In this document: piece by piece, positions 1-6,480 of the stretch
How the letters are laid out: every line of letters starts with the position of its first letter
Numbering within the stretch: the stretch's first letter is position 1
NCBI GenBank assembly: GCA_902773065.1
Contig: CACYDD010000349.1
Coordinates: 1 to 9,153 of the forward strand
Length of the DNA: 9,153 nt
Source of the DNA: an uncultured Ruminococcus sp.
GTDB taxonomy: Bacteria; Bacillota; Clostridia; Oscillospirales; Acutalibacteraceae
Direction of reading: 5' to 3'
Notes under the pieces: model-generated
What the model saw: only the letters and a program-made list of their open reading frames with translations
The model's database searches: none
Told to the model about the DNA's origin: nothing
Program-made: the position numbers and the translations under genes

Positions 1-1
1 T

Positions 2-817
2 ACCAACAGTTCCGGAACAGCAAAATACAGATATTCCTATTCCACTGATAACGGAAAAACATGGAAATATACGGGAAATTATACAACTGCTTCTTCTAAA
101 AGCTTCAAGTTCAAAAGCGGAAATGTCTATATGCTCCGTGTATCGGTAAAGGATAATTCAGGAAAAGTTCTGACAAAGCAGTTCAAAGTGACGGTGTATA
201 ACAGTAAGACTACTGCCCTGAAAGCAGGAACGACCCTGCAGAAAAGTGCGAACTGGAAATCAAAATCCCTTTTCACACTGAAAACAGGCACAAAGGTCAA
301 TGTTATCAAAACTACCGGAAACTGGTATTTTGTAAAATATAACAACACAACAGGTTATATTTATAATCTTGCTTTTGGAAAGAGCAGAAATTATAACTCC
401 ATTTCAAAGTCTGAGCTTCCGGTGATCGCTGATGATATCCTTTTCAGCAAAGGAAAGGATGTACTTACACTTTATAATTATGTTAATCGCATGGGATATG
501 TTTCCGCGAAAAACGATTCTCTTGAAAATCTGTGTGTGTATATTCTGAAATACCGGAGAGGAGCCTGCTATCACAGAGCAGCACTGCTGTATTATCTCCT
601 TGACCGTGCAGGTTATGAGGTGGTCAGAGTGAATGACGGTATTGATAATTATACAGGCGGAAGTCCGCATAACTGGTGTATCATCAAAACATCGGCCGGC
701 TGGAGACATATTGATCCGACCCCTGTCATCGGTCTCGGAAAGAAATATCTTGTAAAGGACAGTGCAATTTCAAGTTATTTCTCATGGAACAGAAAAAAAT
801 ATCCTAAATGTAATTAG
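2..817 (+). CDS. Secreted Ig-like/SH3b/transglutaminase-like protein, 5'-truncated
   Basis: The reading frame is open from the window edge to a TAG at 815-817, so the true start lies upstream; the ATG at 131 is inside a domain and is not the start. Visible order: a beta-rich Ig-like/'triple-tyrosine'-like module (about 2-200, with YRYSYSTDNGKTW and later LRVSVKDNSGKVL), a bacterial SH3-like module (about 215-375, ending NWYFVKYNNTTGYIYNL), then a transglutaminase-like core (about 410-760). The papain-like triad is present: Cys in GACYHRAAL (566-568), His in SPHNW (668-670) and Asp in HIDPTP (713-715), with spacings of 34 and 15 codons as usual for the fold. Such proteins in gut Firmicutes are usually exported and bind or process wall or extracellular material; the substrate is unknown. 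The signal peptide would be upstream of the window. It is separated from the next operon by a hairpin, so a functional link is not implied. Confidence 0.85.
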   Translation, partial: TNSSGTAKYRYSYSTDNGKTWKYTGNYTTASSKSFKFKSGNVYMLRVSVKDNSGKVLTKQFKVTVYNSKTTALKAGTTLQKSANWKSKSLFTLKTGTKVNVIKTTGNWYFVKYNNTTGYIYNLAFGKSRNYNSISKSELPVIADDILFSKGKDVLTLYNYVNRMGYVSAKNDSLENLCVYILKYRRGACYHRAALLYYLLDRAGYEVVRVNDGIDNYTGGSPHNWCIIKTSAGWRHIDPTPVIGLGKKYLVKDSAISSYFSWNRKKYPKCN

Positions 818-852
818 GATTCAGTAATCAGGATTTAGTGGTCAGGATTCAG
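816..852 (+). repeat. Three 9-bp direct repeats at 14-bp period
   Basis: AGGATTCAG (816-824), AGGATTTAG (830-838) and AGGATTCAG (844-852) recur with an exact 14-bp period. The first copy overlaps the TAG stop codon of the upstream gene, and the third runs into the loop of the adjacent hairpin. The two intervening pentamers are TAATC and TGGTC, so the whole unit is a slightly degenerate 14-mer. It could be replication slippage or a small dispersed element; nothing in the window repeats it elsewhere. Confidence 0.7.
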
Positions 853-866
853 CCTGACCACTAAAT
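833..866 (+). terminator. Perfect 14-bp hairpin after the transglutaminase-like gene
   Basis: ATTTAGTGGTCAGG (833-846) pairs perfectly with CCTGACCACTAAAT (853-866) around the 6-nt loop ATTCAG. It lies 15 bp after the upstream stop codon and 43 bp before the next start codon. The 3' flank TCTGTACTTT is only modestly U-rich, so Rho-independent termination is likely but not certain; the structure could also protect an mRNA 3' end. Confidence 0.65.
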
Positions 867-909
867 TCTGTACTTTAACTCAACGAAACATTATCATACG
901 GAGGAACAC

Positions 910-2325
910 ATGGTTTTCAGTTCAACAGTATTTCTGTTCCTGTTTTTGCCGGTTACATATCTGTTGTATCTTGTCTGCAAAAATACGATGGTCAGAAATA
1001 TCATATTAATCGCGGCAAGCTTAGTATTTTATGCCTATGGGGAACCTCAGGCGGTTTTTCTGATGATCCTTTCGATCATCGTGAACTATCTCTTTGGTCT
1101 TGGAATGACAAGCAAGCATAAAAAACTGCTTCTGATCATTTCCGTCATTTTTAATCTTCTGATGCTTTATGTTTTCAAATATTTAAGCTTCAGCGTACAG
1201 CTTATCAACGATATCACCGGTCTGGGAATTCCTGTCCCGGTGATAGAGCTGCCTGTGGGTATTTCATTCTTTACGTTCCAGGCAATGTCCTATGTGATCG
1301 ATGTCTATAAAGAGTCGAAGCTAAAGGAAAAGAATATCCTGAATATTTTTCTGTATATTTCGCTTTTCCCTCAGCTGATTGCAGGTCCTATCGTTAAATT
1401 TTCAGATCTCGCCGAGCAAATCAATTCACGCAGTATCACACTTGAAAAAACGACTCTGGGTATCAGACGCTTTATTTACGGATTGGCAAAGAAAATGCTC
1501 ATTGCCAATACAATGGGGCAGATCGCCGATGCTGCATTTAATAATCCTGTTGACAGCATGAGTGCAGGGTCACTCTGGATCGGTGCAGCAGCGTATATGT
1601 TACAGATCTTCTTTGATTTCAGCGGCTACAGCGATATGGCAATCGGTCTGGGAAAAATGTTCGGCTTTGAATTCAGGGAGAATTTCAACTATCCTTTTGC
1701 GGCAGATTCCATGCAGGATTTCTGGCGGAAGTGGAATATCTCTGTTTCCACATGGTTCAAGGAATATGTTTATATTCCTCTCGGCGGCAACAGAAAGGGA
1801 AAGCTGCGTACAGGCATTAACAAATGTATCGTTTTCTTTCTGACAGGCTTATGGCACGGTGCTAACCTGACATTCGTGGTATGGGGACTGATGCATGGTA
1901 TGTTTTTGCTGCTGGAGCAGTACGGGATCATTTTCTTTGTCAAAAAGAAAAATATTCTTGCAAAGATTATCTCACATATTTATGTGCTGCTTGTGGCAAT
2001 GTTTGCCTTTATCTTTTTCCGTGCGGATAACCTGTGGGCGGCTTGCTGCTATATCGGCAGGATGTTTACGGGCTTTAGCGCAGAAAATGTGATGAGCAGC
2101 TCGGTTCTGTCGCTTGCCCTGACACCTTATGCACTGATCACAGCCGTATTTGCAGTTATTTTCTCAACGAATATCATTCCGAAACTGCGTGACAAGCTTG
2201 CCGAAAAGAAAAAGGCTGCACTTAGTGAATATATAGGAAGTGTCGCAACACTTGTGTTATTTGCACTTTGCATTATGAATTTGTTTACGGCAACCTACAA
2301 TCCGTTTATTTATTTCAGATTTTAA
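910..2325 (+). CDS. AlgI-like MBOAT membrane O-acyltransferase
   Basis: 471 residues, the usual AlgI length. It is a polytopic membrane protein of the membrane-bound O-acyltransferase family, which passes an acyl (normally acetyl) group across the membrane to an extracellular glycan via a partner protein. The N-terminus (VFSSTVFLFLFLPVTYLLY) and alternating hydrophobic segments fit AlgI topology. Hallmarks are PVGISFFTFQAMSYVIDVY, FPQLIAGPI, FDFSGYSDMAIGLGKMFGF, the STWFKEYVYIPLGGNR block, and LTGLWHGANLTFVVWG, whose His316 matches the essential histidine of the family. A difference worth noting: the motif usually read FWRRWHIS is FWRKWNIS here (Asn276). The start is supported by GGAGGA at 900-905, five bases before the ATG. 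The stop codon is overlapped by the ribosome binding site of the next gene, so the two are almost certainly co-transcribed. The acceptor polysaccharide cannot be read from the sequence. Confidence 0.93.
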   Translation: MVFSSTVFLFLFLPVTYLLYLVCKNTMVRNIILIAASLVFYAYGEPQAVFLMILSIIVNYLFGLGMTSKHKKLLLIISVIFNLLMLYVFKYLSFSVQLINDITGLGIPVPVIELPVGISFFTFQAMSYVIDVYKESKLKEKNILNIFLYISLFPQLIAGPIVKFSDLAEQINSRSITLEKTTLGIRRFIYGLAKKMLIANTMGQIADAAFNNPVDSMSAGSLWIGAAAYMLQIFFDFSGYSDMAIGLGKMFGFEFRENFNYPFAADSMQDFWRKWNISVSTWFKEYVYIPLGGNRKGKLRTGINKCIVFFLTGLWHGANLTFVVWGLMHGMFLLLEQYGIIFFVKKKNILAKIISHIYVLLVAMFAFIFFRADNLWAACCYIGRMFTGFSAENVMSSSVLSLALTPYALITAVFAVIFSTNIIPKLRDKLAEKKKAALSEYIGSVATLVLFALCIMNLFTATYNPFIYFRF

Positions 2326-2337
2326 GGAGGGAACAGC

Positions 2338-3756
2338 ATGATAAAAAGTATCAGGATCATATATATTGCACTATTTCTGCTGATTTGCTGTACACCTGTT
2401 GTATTAATGCTGCTCCTTCCTGCGCCCGAAACAGTCGGCAAGGAGGAAGCAGCAGAAATGCCGGAGCTGATCGAGGACGGAAAGATCAATGGTGAAATAG
2501 GTTCGCAGTTTGACAACTGGTTTACAAAATCAATACCGCTGCGCCCTGAGGTCATTACGGTGCAGAATGAATTTGCAAGCGGTATTTTCGGCAAAGAAAG
2601 CAACAATGTGATCACAGGCTCAAACGGCTGGCTTTACTCCACCGAAAGCACTGATGATTATATCGGTGTCAGGATCAGTGACAGGGGAATCCACAATATT
2701 TCCGAGACGATCCGCATTATGCAGGATTATACTGAAGCACACGGTGCGAATTTTGTTTTTACTGCTGCACCGAATAAAAATCAGATCTACCCGGAATATA
2801 TGCCGGCCGGATATCTGAAAAATAGTGACAATAATTTGTCAAGACTTGAAAAATATCTGGAATGTGATAAAATAAATTACATAAGCCTGAAAGATGAATT
2901 GCTGAAACAAAAGGAAAATGGCAATGAATTGTACCTTAAAGGCGATACTCACTGGAACGGTTTAGGGGCACTTTACGGCTATAATGCCATTATGAACGGA
3001 CTCGGCAGCGAACATGAAAGTTTTTCAGGGCTGACCTATACCGTGAAAAATGACTGGTACGGCGACATTTCCAAAATGTTGTATCCGTCTGCACCGAAAT
3101 CATGCAGTCAGTATTATTTTGATATGGATTATTCCGCAGTACGGTTTATGCAGCCAAGGACTACACAGAAGAAAGAAACTTTGATGCAAGACCTGATGAG
3201 CGACAAAGAGGAAAACGATGTTGTTATCAGAAGCGTCAATTCCAAAGGACAGGGTTCGCTTTATCTTTCAAGAGATTCGTTTTCCAGAGCAATGCTGCCG
3301 TTTCTTGTGTGCAATTATCGTTCAACATATATCACAAGGCTGAGAAGCTTTGATCTGAAGGATATTGATGCCAAGAATTATACCGATGTTGTATATGAAA
3401 TGGTCGAAAGAAAGCTTGACAGCATTACCGATATCGTCCCGATGATCTATGCGCCCGAAGTACAGAATGTTGACGGAAAGGAAATTAATGACGGCGGTAA
3501 TAATACAGTGAAAACAAAGGACGAGGATGGTTCACTCAGAGTATATGGGATTCTGGACGGCAAAAAAATTTCCGATACCGCAAGAATTTATATCAAAGTG
3601 AATGACGACGGCAGGGAACGCTGTTTTGAAGCATTCCCTGTTACGGAAACAGAGCTTCTGGGGCTGGAAGAAAAGTCCGATTACGGATTTTCAGCATTAC
3701 TCCAGAATATTTCAGGTGATACAGCCGAAGAAAATATTTCGGTTATCATAAAATAA
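2338..3756 (+). CDS. DHHW / AlgX-AlgJ-like putative O-acetyltransferase
   Basis: 472 residues, beginning with one hydrophobic anchor or signal segment (about residues 5-28, IRIIYIALFLLICC onward) and followed by an extracellular domain. It resembles the DHHW and AlgX/AlgJ families, SGNH-hydrolase-like partners that take the acetyl group delivered by an MBOAT protein and place it on an exopolysaccharide. Visible motifs in order: GSNGWLYSTES (about residues 98-108), AAPNKNQIYPEYMP (about 142-155), GDTHWN with Asp203 and His205, and LSRDSFSRAMLPFL with Ser314. The Asp-x-His plus later Ser arrangement matches the AlgX catalytic triad, so the enzyme looks intact. The C-terminal 80 or so residues are beta-rich and less conserved. 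AAGGAGG (2324-2330) overlaps the stop codon of the MBOAT gene, indicating translational coupling with it. Whether it transfers acetate or another acyl group is inferred from the pairing. Confidence 0.9.
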   Translation: MIKSIRIIYIALFLLICCTPVVLMLLLPAPETVGKEEAAEMPELIEDGKINGEIGSQFDNWFTKSIPLRPEVITVQNEFASGIFGKESNNVITGSNGWLYSTESTDDYIGVRISDRGIHNISETIRIMQDYTEAHGANFVFTAAPNKNQIYPEYMPAGYLKNSDNNLSRLEKYLECDKINYISLKDELLKQKENGNELYLKGDTHWNGLGALYGYNAIMNGLGSEHESFSGLTYTVKNDWYGDISKMLYPSAPKSCSQYYFDMDYSAVRFMQPRTTQKKETLMQDLMSDKEENDVVIRSVNSKGQGSLYLSRDSFSRAMLPFLVCNYRSTYITRLRSFDLKDIDAKNYTDVVYEMVERKLDSITDIVPMIYAPEVQNVDGKEINDGGNNTVKTKDEDGSLRVYGILDGKKISDTARIYIKVNDDGRERCFEAFPVTETELLGLEEKSDYGFSALLQNISGDTAEENISVIIK

Positions 3757-3782
3757 GCTATCAAAAAGAGAGGAAAAGTAAA

Positions 3783-4595
3783 ATGAAAAGATTAATTGCA
3801 ATTTCGCTTCTGGCATGTATGACAGTATTCTTTGCAGGATGCGCAGACAGTTCACAGCCTGCTGCGGAGACAAAGGGACAGGTTTCTATTGAATCCAGTG
3901 CCGATGCGGACGAAAGCTCCGAAGAGGAAAGCAGCAAGCAAGAAGAAAGTTCTGAGGAAGAATCAAGCAAAGAAGAGAGCAGCAAAGTGGAAGAAAGCTC
4001 TGAGGTTGAATCAAGCGAAGAAGAAAGCAGCAAAGAGGAAAGTTCTGAGCCTGAATCCAGTGTGGAAGAAAGGTCTGCTCCCGAAAGTTCTGCCGCACCG
4101 GAATCGTCTGTTGAAGAGTCATCTGAGCAACAGCAGCAGACACCCGAATTACAGACCGCAATGGGCAGCTATGGAGAGGACGATCTGGTATTCGTTTATA
4201 ATAACGGACAGATCAGATTACTTGAGAAAATATCCGATGCTCTTGCAGTGCTGGGAAACGCTTCAAAGGTAGAAAGTGTAGCAAGCTGCCTTACGATTGA
4301 TTCACCTGACGACAAGATCTATTATTACAACGGCTTCAAAGTGCAGACACTCACAGACAGCGAGGGTGAGAAAATCTATCAGATCGAGATCACAAGCAAC
4401 AATGCTGCAACCGCCAAGGGCATTACAATAGGAAGCTCAACAGCTGATATTGAAAATGCATACGGACTTCAGAATGCAGTTGCACATGATGAATTCGGTT
4501 ATACTTACTCAACAGGAGGAAGTACTGCTTTGGATTTCTTTATTAATAATGGTAAAGTTGAAAATATTATCTACCAGTACTATCCGAATTCCTGA
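3783..4595 (+). CDS. Lipoprotein with Ser/Glu-rich stalk and C-terminal globular domain
   Basis: 270 residues. The N-terminus MKRLIAISLLACMTVFFAGC is a lipoprotein signal peptide with a lipobox (FAGC) and Cys20 as the likely acylated residue. Residues about 37-118 are a low-complexity stalk dominated by ESS, EESS and KEESS units. Residues about 123-270 form a compact domain with two similar alternations of short helix and beta strands (ISDALAVLG… and GITIGSSTADIENAYG…), a layout reminiscent of the BLIP/SmpA-OmlA-like fold found in many Firmicute lipoproteins; I do not recognise a specific family. The start is preceded by AGAGAGGA (3767-3774). It follows the DHHW gene by 26 bp on the same strand, so it is probably the third gene of the O-acetylation unit. 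A role as a glycan- or enzyme-binding accessory is conjecture. Confidence 0.85.
   Translation: MKRLIAISLLACMTVFFAGCADSSQPAAETKGQVSIESSADADESSEEESSKQEESSEEESSKEESSKVEESSEVESSEEESSKEESSEPESSVEERSAPESSAAPESSVEESSEQQQQTPELQTAMGSYGEDDLVFVYNNGQIRLLEKISDALAVLGNASKVESVASCLTIDSPDDKIYYYNGFKVQTLTDSEGEKIYQIEITSNNAATAKGITIGSSTADIENAYGLQNAVAHDEFGYTYSTGGSTALDFFINNGKVENIIYQYYPNS
3891..4139 (+). repeat. Low-complexity Ser/Glu codon repeat (lipoprotein stalk)
   Basis: This segment encodes repeated ESS/EESSK units through DNA motifs such as GAAGAAAGCAGCAAAG and GAGGAAAGTTCTGAG. The units alternate AGC AGC with AGT/TCT serine codons, so the protein repeat is more regular than the DNA. It ends in a run of CAG codons (QQQQ, about 4128-4139). 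Its length may vary between strains by slippage. Confidence 0.8.
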
Positions 4596-4630
4596 TCGTT
4601 ATTGTAATTTATACTAATATTCAAATCCAA

Positions 4631-4665
4631 TGCCGCGCCTTCGGTTTGATACTCAGGGTGCGGTA
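4631..4665 (+). terminator. Possible weak terminator hairpin after the lipoprotein gene
   Basis: CCGCGCC (4633-4639) pairs with GGTGCGG (4657-4663) with one G-T wobble, extended by G-T and T-A pairs at the base. The 17-nt loop is long, and the downstream TAATAAATTTATGG is AT-rich without a clear U run. It is the only GC-rich hairpin in the 128-bp gap between the lipoprotein and Rsm22-like genes, so it may end the O-acetylation operon. No convincing promoter for the next gene was seen in this gap. Confidence 0.35.
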
Positions 4666-4723
4666 ATAAATTTATGGTTTTTGATAAACTTGATCAGTGA
4701 TTGGTAAACAGGGGAGAGAATTG

Positions 4724-5692
4724 ATGGAATTTCCTTTAGAACTCAGAAATACGATTGATATCAAAGCGGCGGCATGGAAGCCGGCTGATCTGAAAAAAAC
4801 ATCTGCCGCTATCACAGAGCGTTATAAAAACGAAAGCGGCAAGGGGAAAAAACTGATCATCAGCGAACTTGACGCTGTTGTATATTCTGCCGTGCGTATG
4901 CCTGCCACTTTTGCATCGGTCAGAAAGGCTCTGTTTTATGCCTTGGAGGGCAGCGGTATTGACATACAGGAAATACATACCCTTCTTGATGTCGGTGCAG
5001 GAACAGGTGCAGCAACATGGGCAGCGGACGAATTTCTGGAGCTTGATAAAATCGTCTGTCTGGAGCGTGAAAGGGCAATGAGTACCCTTGGCGCGGAATA
5101 TATGCAGTCAGGAAGTAAAGCACTGAAAAGAGCAGAGTGGATTTCCGGTGATCTGACGGGAAATGATTTTCATTATACTGCTGACCTGGTGACAGCCTCT
5201 TATGTTCTGAATGAACTGACGGGAGAGGAGCGTATCAAAGCTGTAAAAAAACTCTGGAATGCCGCCGGGAAAATGCTGATCATCACAGAACCCGGAACAC
5301 CCGAAGGCTTCCGGCAGCTGAAAGCTGCCCGCGATCTGCTGATCGCAGAAGGGGCATACCTTGCAGCACCGTGTCCGCATGAAAATCGATGCAGACTTGC
5401 TGAAAACGACTGGTGTCATTTCACTGTAAGGGTGCAGCGCGGAAAACTGCATAAAATGATCAAAGGTGCAGATGTACCCTATGAGGATGAAAAATTTATC
5501 TATATGGCGTTTGTGCGTACCAGACCCAAAATCAAAGGTGCAAGGATTCTCAGACACCCATATATCGAAAAGGGAAGAGTTACGCTGGAATTGTGTACCG
5601 AATCGGAAAATAAAACCGAAACAATTACAAAAGCCAAGAAAGAGCTTTATAAAGCGGCGAAAAAATCACAATGCGGGGATTTATTCTATTAA
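4724..5692 (+). CDS. Rsm22/METTL17-family methyltransferase-like protein, putative [4Fe-4S]
   Basis: 322 residues from the chosen ATG. The fold is a Rossmann SAM-binding domain: LLDVGAGTGAATWA has the motif I glycines (residues 89-95), followed by an acidic strand end (CLER) and ADLVTASYVLNEL as the motif IV region. The family signature EPGTPEGF follows, then CPHENRC and WCHF. Cys217, Cys223 and Cys231, with Cys291 in TLELC, are spaced 6, 8 and 60 residues apart, close to the four cluster-binding cysteines reported for human METTL17. Mitochondrial members act in small ribosomal subunit assembly; the bacterial role is not established, but rRNA or ribosome association is a fair inference. An in-frame GTG at 4697 would add nine residues, but AGGGGAGAG (4710-4718) lies inside that extension at the right distance from the ATG, so 4724 is preferred. 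It is not obviously co-transcribed with its neighbours. Confidence 0.88.
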   Translation: MEFPLELRNTIDIKAAAWKPADLKKTSAAITERYKNESGKGKKLIISELDAVVYSAVRMPATFASVRKALFYALEGSGIDIQEIHTLLDVGAGTGAATWAADEFLELDKIVCLERERAMSTLGAEYMQSGSKALKRAEWISGDLTGNDFHYTADLVTASYVLNELTGEERIKAVKKLWNAAGKMLIITEPGTPEGFRQLKAARDLLIAEGAYLAAPCPHENRCRLAENDWCHFTVRVQRGKLHKMIKGADVPYEDEKFIYMAFVRTRPKIKGARILRHPYIEKGRVTLELCTESENKTETITKAKKELYKAAKKSQCGDLFY

Positions 5693-5756
5693 CAATCAAA
5701 CGACTTGATAAATATATACAATAAAACGTACAAATCTACATAAAATTTTTATAATT
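5693..5756. other. Convergent AT-rich gap without a clear terminator
   Basis: The Rsm22-like gene (plus strand) and the Crp/Fnr gene (minus strand) converge over 64 bp of very AT-rich DNA. The only symmetry is ATAAAA-T-TTTTAT at 5739-5751, which has no GC pairs and no usable loop. I see no typical intrinsic terminator here. Confidence 0.5.
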
Positions 5757-6383
5757 CTATAAAAGCGTTATCGTGCTGCCTTTTGAGGTTATAATATTCT
5801 CGTTGTTCATTTTTTTAATTTCACGCATCATAGCACTTCTGTCGGCGGCAATATAGTCCGCCAGATCGGAAAGGGAAAGAGGGAGAGAAAAGGCAGTGTT
5901 ATTGTTTTGTCGGGAAATATATCTGAAATAGGTCATCAGCTTTGCTCTTATGGAACGCTGTGTCAGAATATCAATATGGATCTGAGTGCGGCTGACATAA
6001 CAGCTGATGAGATTGTTGATGAACTGTTTGTGTTTACGACAGTTGTTGTCGCAGCAGCTGATCAGTTTATCATAAGAATAAAATGTGACTTCTGTATTCT
6101 GCTTGGCGAAAATATAATATAAATTGATGCCTGTATTCGGAGAAAAATTCTGACCGAAGATGTTGCCGCTTTCGTAATAATCAAGGATGCTTGTTTCGCC
6201 GTTGTCATTGATACTGATCAGATAGGCCAGTCCGCTTCTGACGATGCCTGCCTTTTTGTCGTTCTTCTGATATTTTGTGATAATATCATTTTTTTTGAAG
6301 CTCTTTTCTTCGGCACACAGACAAGCTGAAAGCTCCTTTAATTCTCCGTCGCTTAACTGACGGAACAAAGCAGATCGATTCAT
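5757..6383 (-). CDS. Crp/Fnr-family transcriptional regulator, cysteine-rich
   Basis: 208 residues. The N-terminal half is a cyclic-nucleotide-binding-like beta roll (about residues 5-115, including GIVRSGLAYLISINDNGETSILDYYESGNIFG), then the long dimer helix (about 118-145), then a winged helix. The helix-turn-helix is LSLSDLADYIAADRSAMMREIKKM, with recognition helix about Asp181-Lys191, followed by the wing SKGSTITLL. The cAMP-contacting Arg-Ser/Thr of CRP is absent, so cAMP is unlikely to be the ligand. Six cysteines are present (21, 23, 110, 111, 115, 128), but they do not follow the classical FNR spacing. Start: TGAGGT (6391-6396 on this strand) lies seven to eight bases before the ATG. 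The gene is transcribed divergently from nrdD, which suggests it controls anaerobic ribonucleotide reduction, itself, or both. The signal sensed is unknown; redox or a small molecule are both possible. Confidence 0.9.
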   Translation of the reverse strand: MNRSALFRQLSDGELKELSACLCAEEKSFKKNDIITKYQKNDKKAGIVRSGLAYLISINDNGETSILDYYESGNIFGQNFSPNTGINLYYIFAKQNTEVTFYSYDKLISCCDNNCRKHKQFINNLISCYVSRTQIHIDILTQRSIRAKLMTYFRYISRQNNNTAFSLPLSLSDLADYIAADRSAMMREIKKMNNENIITSKGSTITLL

Positions 6384-6405
6384 TTCGGATACCTCACTTT
6401 TTCTG

Positions 6406-6453
6406 ACTCGACATAATGTGTTTGTTTTTTGTGCAAAACGCTATATATTGTAT
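6406..6453 (+). promoter_or_regulatory. Tandem NrdR-box-like sites upstream of nrdD
   Basis: Two 16-mers resemble the NrdR box ACACWATATATWGTGT. The proximal one at 6438-6453 (ACGCTATATATTGTAT) matches at 14 of 16 positions. The distal one at 6406-6421 (ACTCGACATAATGTGT) matches at 12 of 16. They are separated by 16 bp, giving a 32-bp start-to-start distance, which is the known arrangement of paired NrdR boxes on the same helix face. NrdR is a Zn-finger/ATP-cone repressor of nrd genes that responds to ATP/dATP; no nrdR gene is in this window. The match count was made by eye. Confidence 0.75.
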
Positions 6454-6480
6454 GATAACATATTTTAGTTGCATTTGCAA
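6452..6480 (-). promoter_or_regulatory. Probable promoter of the Crp/Fnr gene
   Basis: Read on the minus strand, TTGCAA (6480-6475) forms a -35, a 17-bp spacer follows, and TATCAT (6457-6452) forms the -10 with an upstream TGT giving an extended -10. Transcription would start near 6446 with a leader of about 60 nt. The -35 lies within the 14-bp palindrome, which would allow autoregulation. Confidence 0.6.

Noticed and set aside
892..897. TATCAT as a -10 for the MBOAT operon
   Set aside because: It abuts the ribosome binding site, so a transcript from it would start within or after that site; no good -35 is present.
3891..4139. Repetitive stretch considered as a CRISPR-like or tandem DNA array
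   Set aside because: The repeats are irregular codon-level repeats inside an open frame with no constant repeat and unique spacers.
3832..4272. Alternate-frame 146-codon ORF over the lipoprotein, rich in Lys/Arg
   Set aside because: It is the frame shadow of the GAA/AGC repeats; the lipoprotein frame has a signal peptide, lipobox and ribosome binding site.
4697..4723. GTG start extending the Rsm22-like protein by nine residues
   Set aside because: The ribosome binding site AGGGGAGAG lies inside this extension and is correctly spaced for the ATG at 4724.
5739..5751. AT-only palindrome between the convergent genes, considered as a bidirectional terminator
   Set aside because: It has no GC pairs and a one-base centre, so it would not form a stable hairpin.
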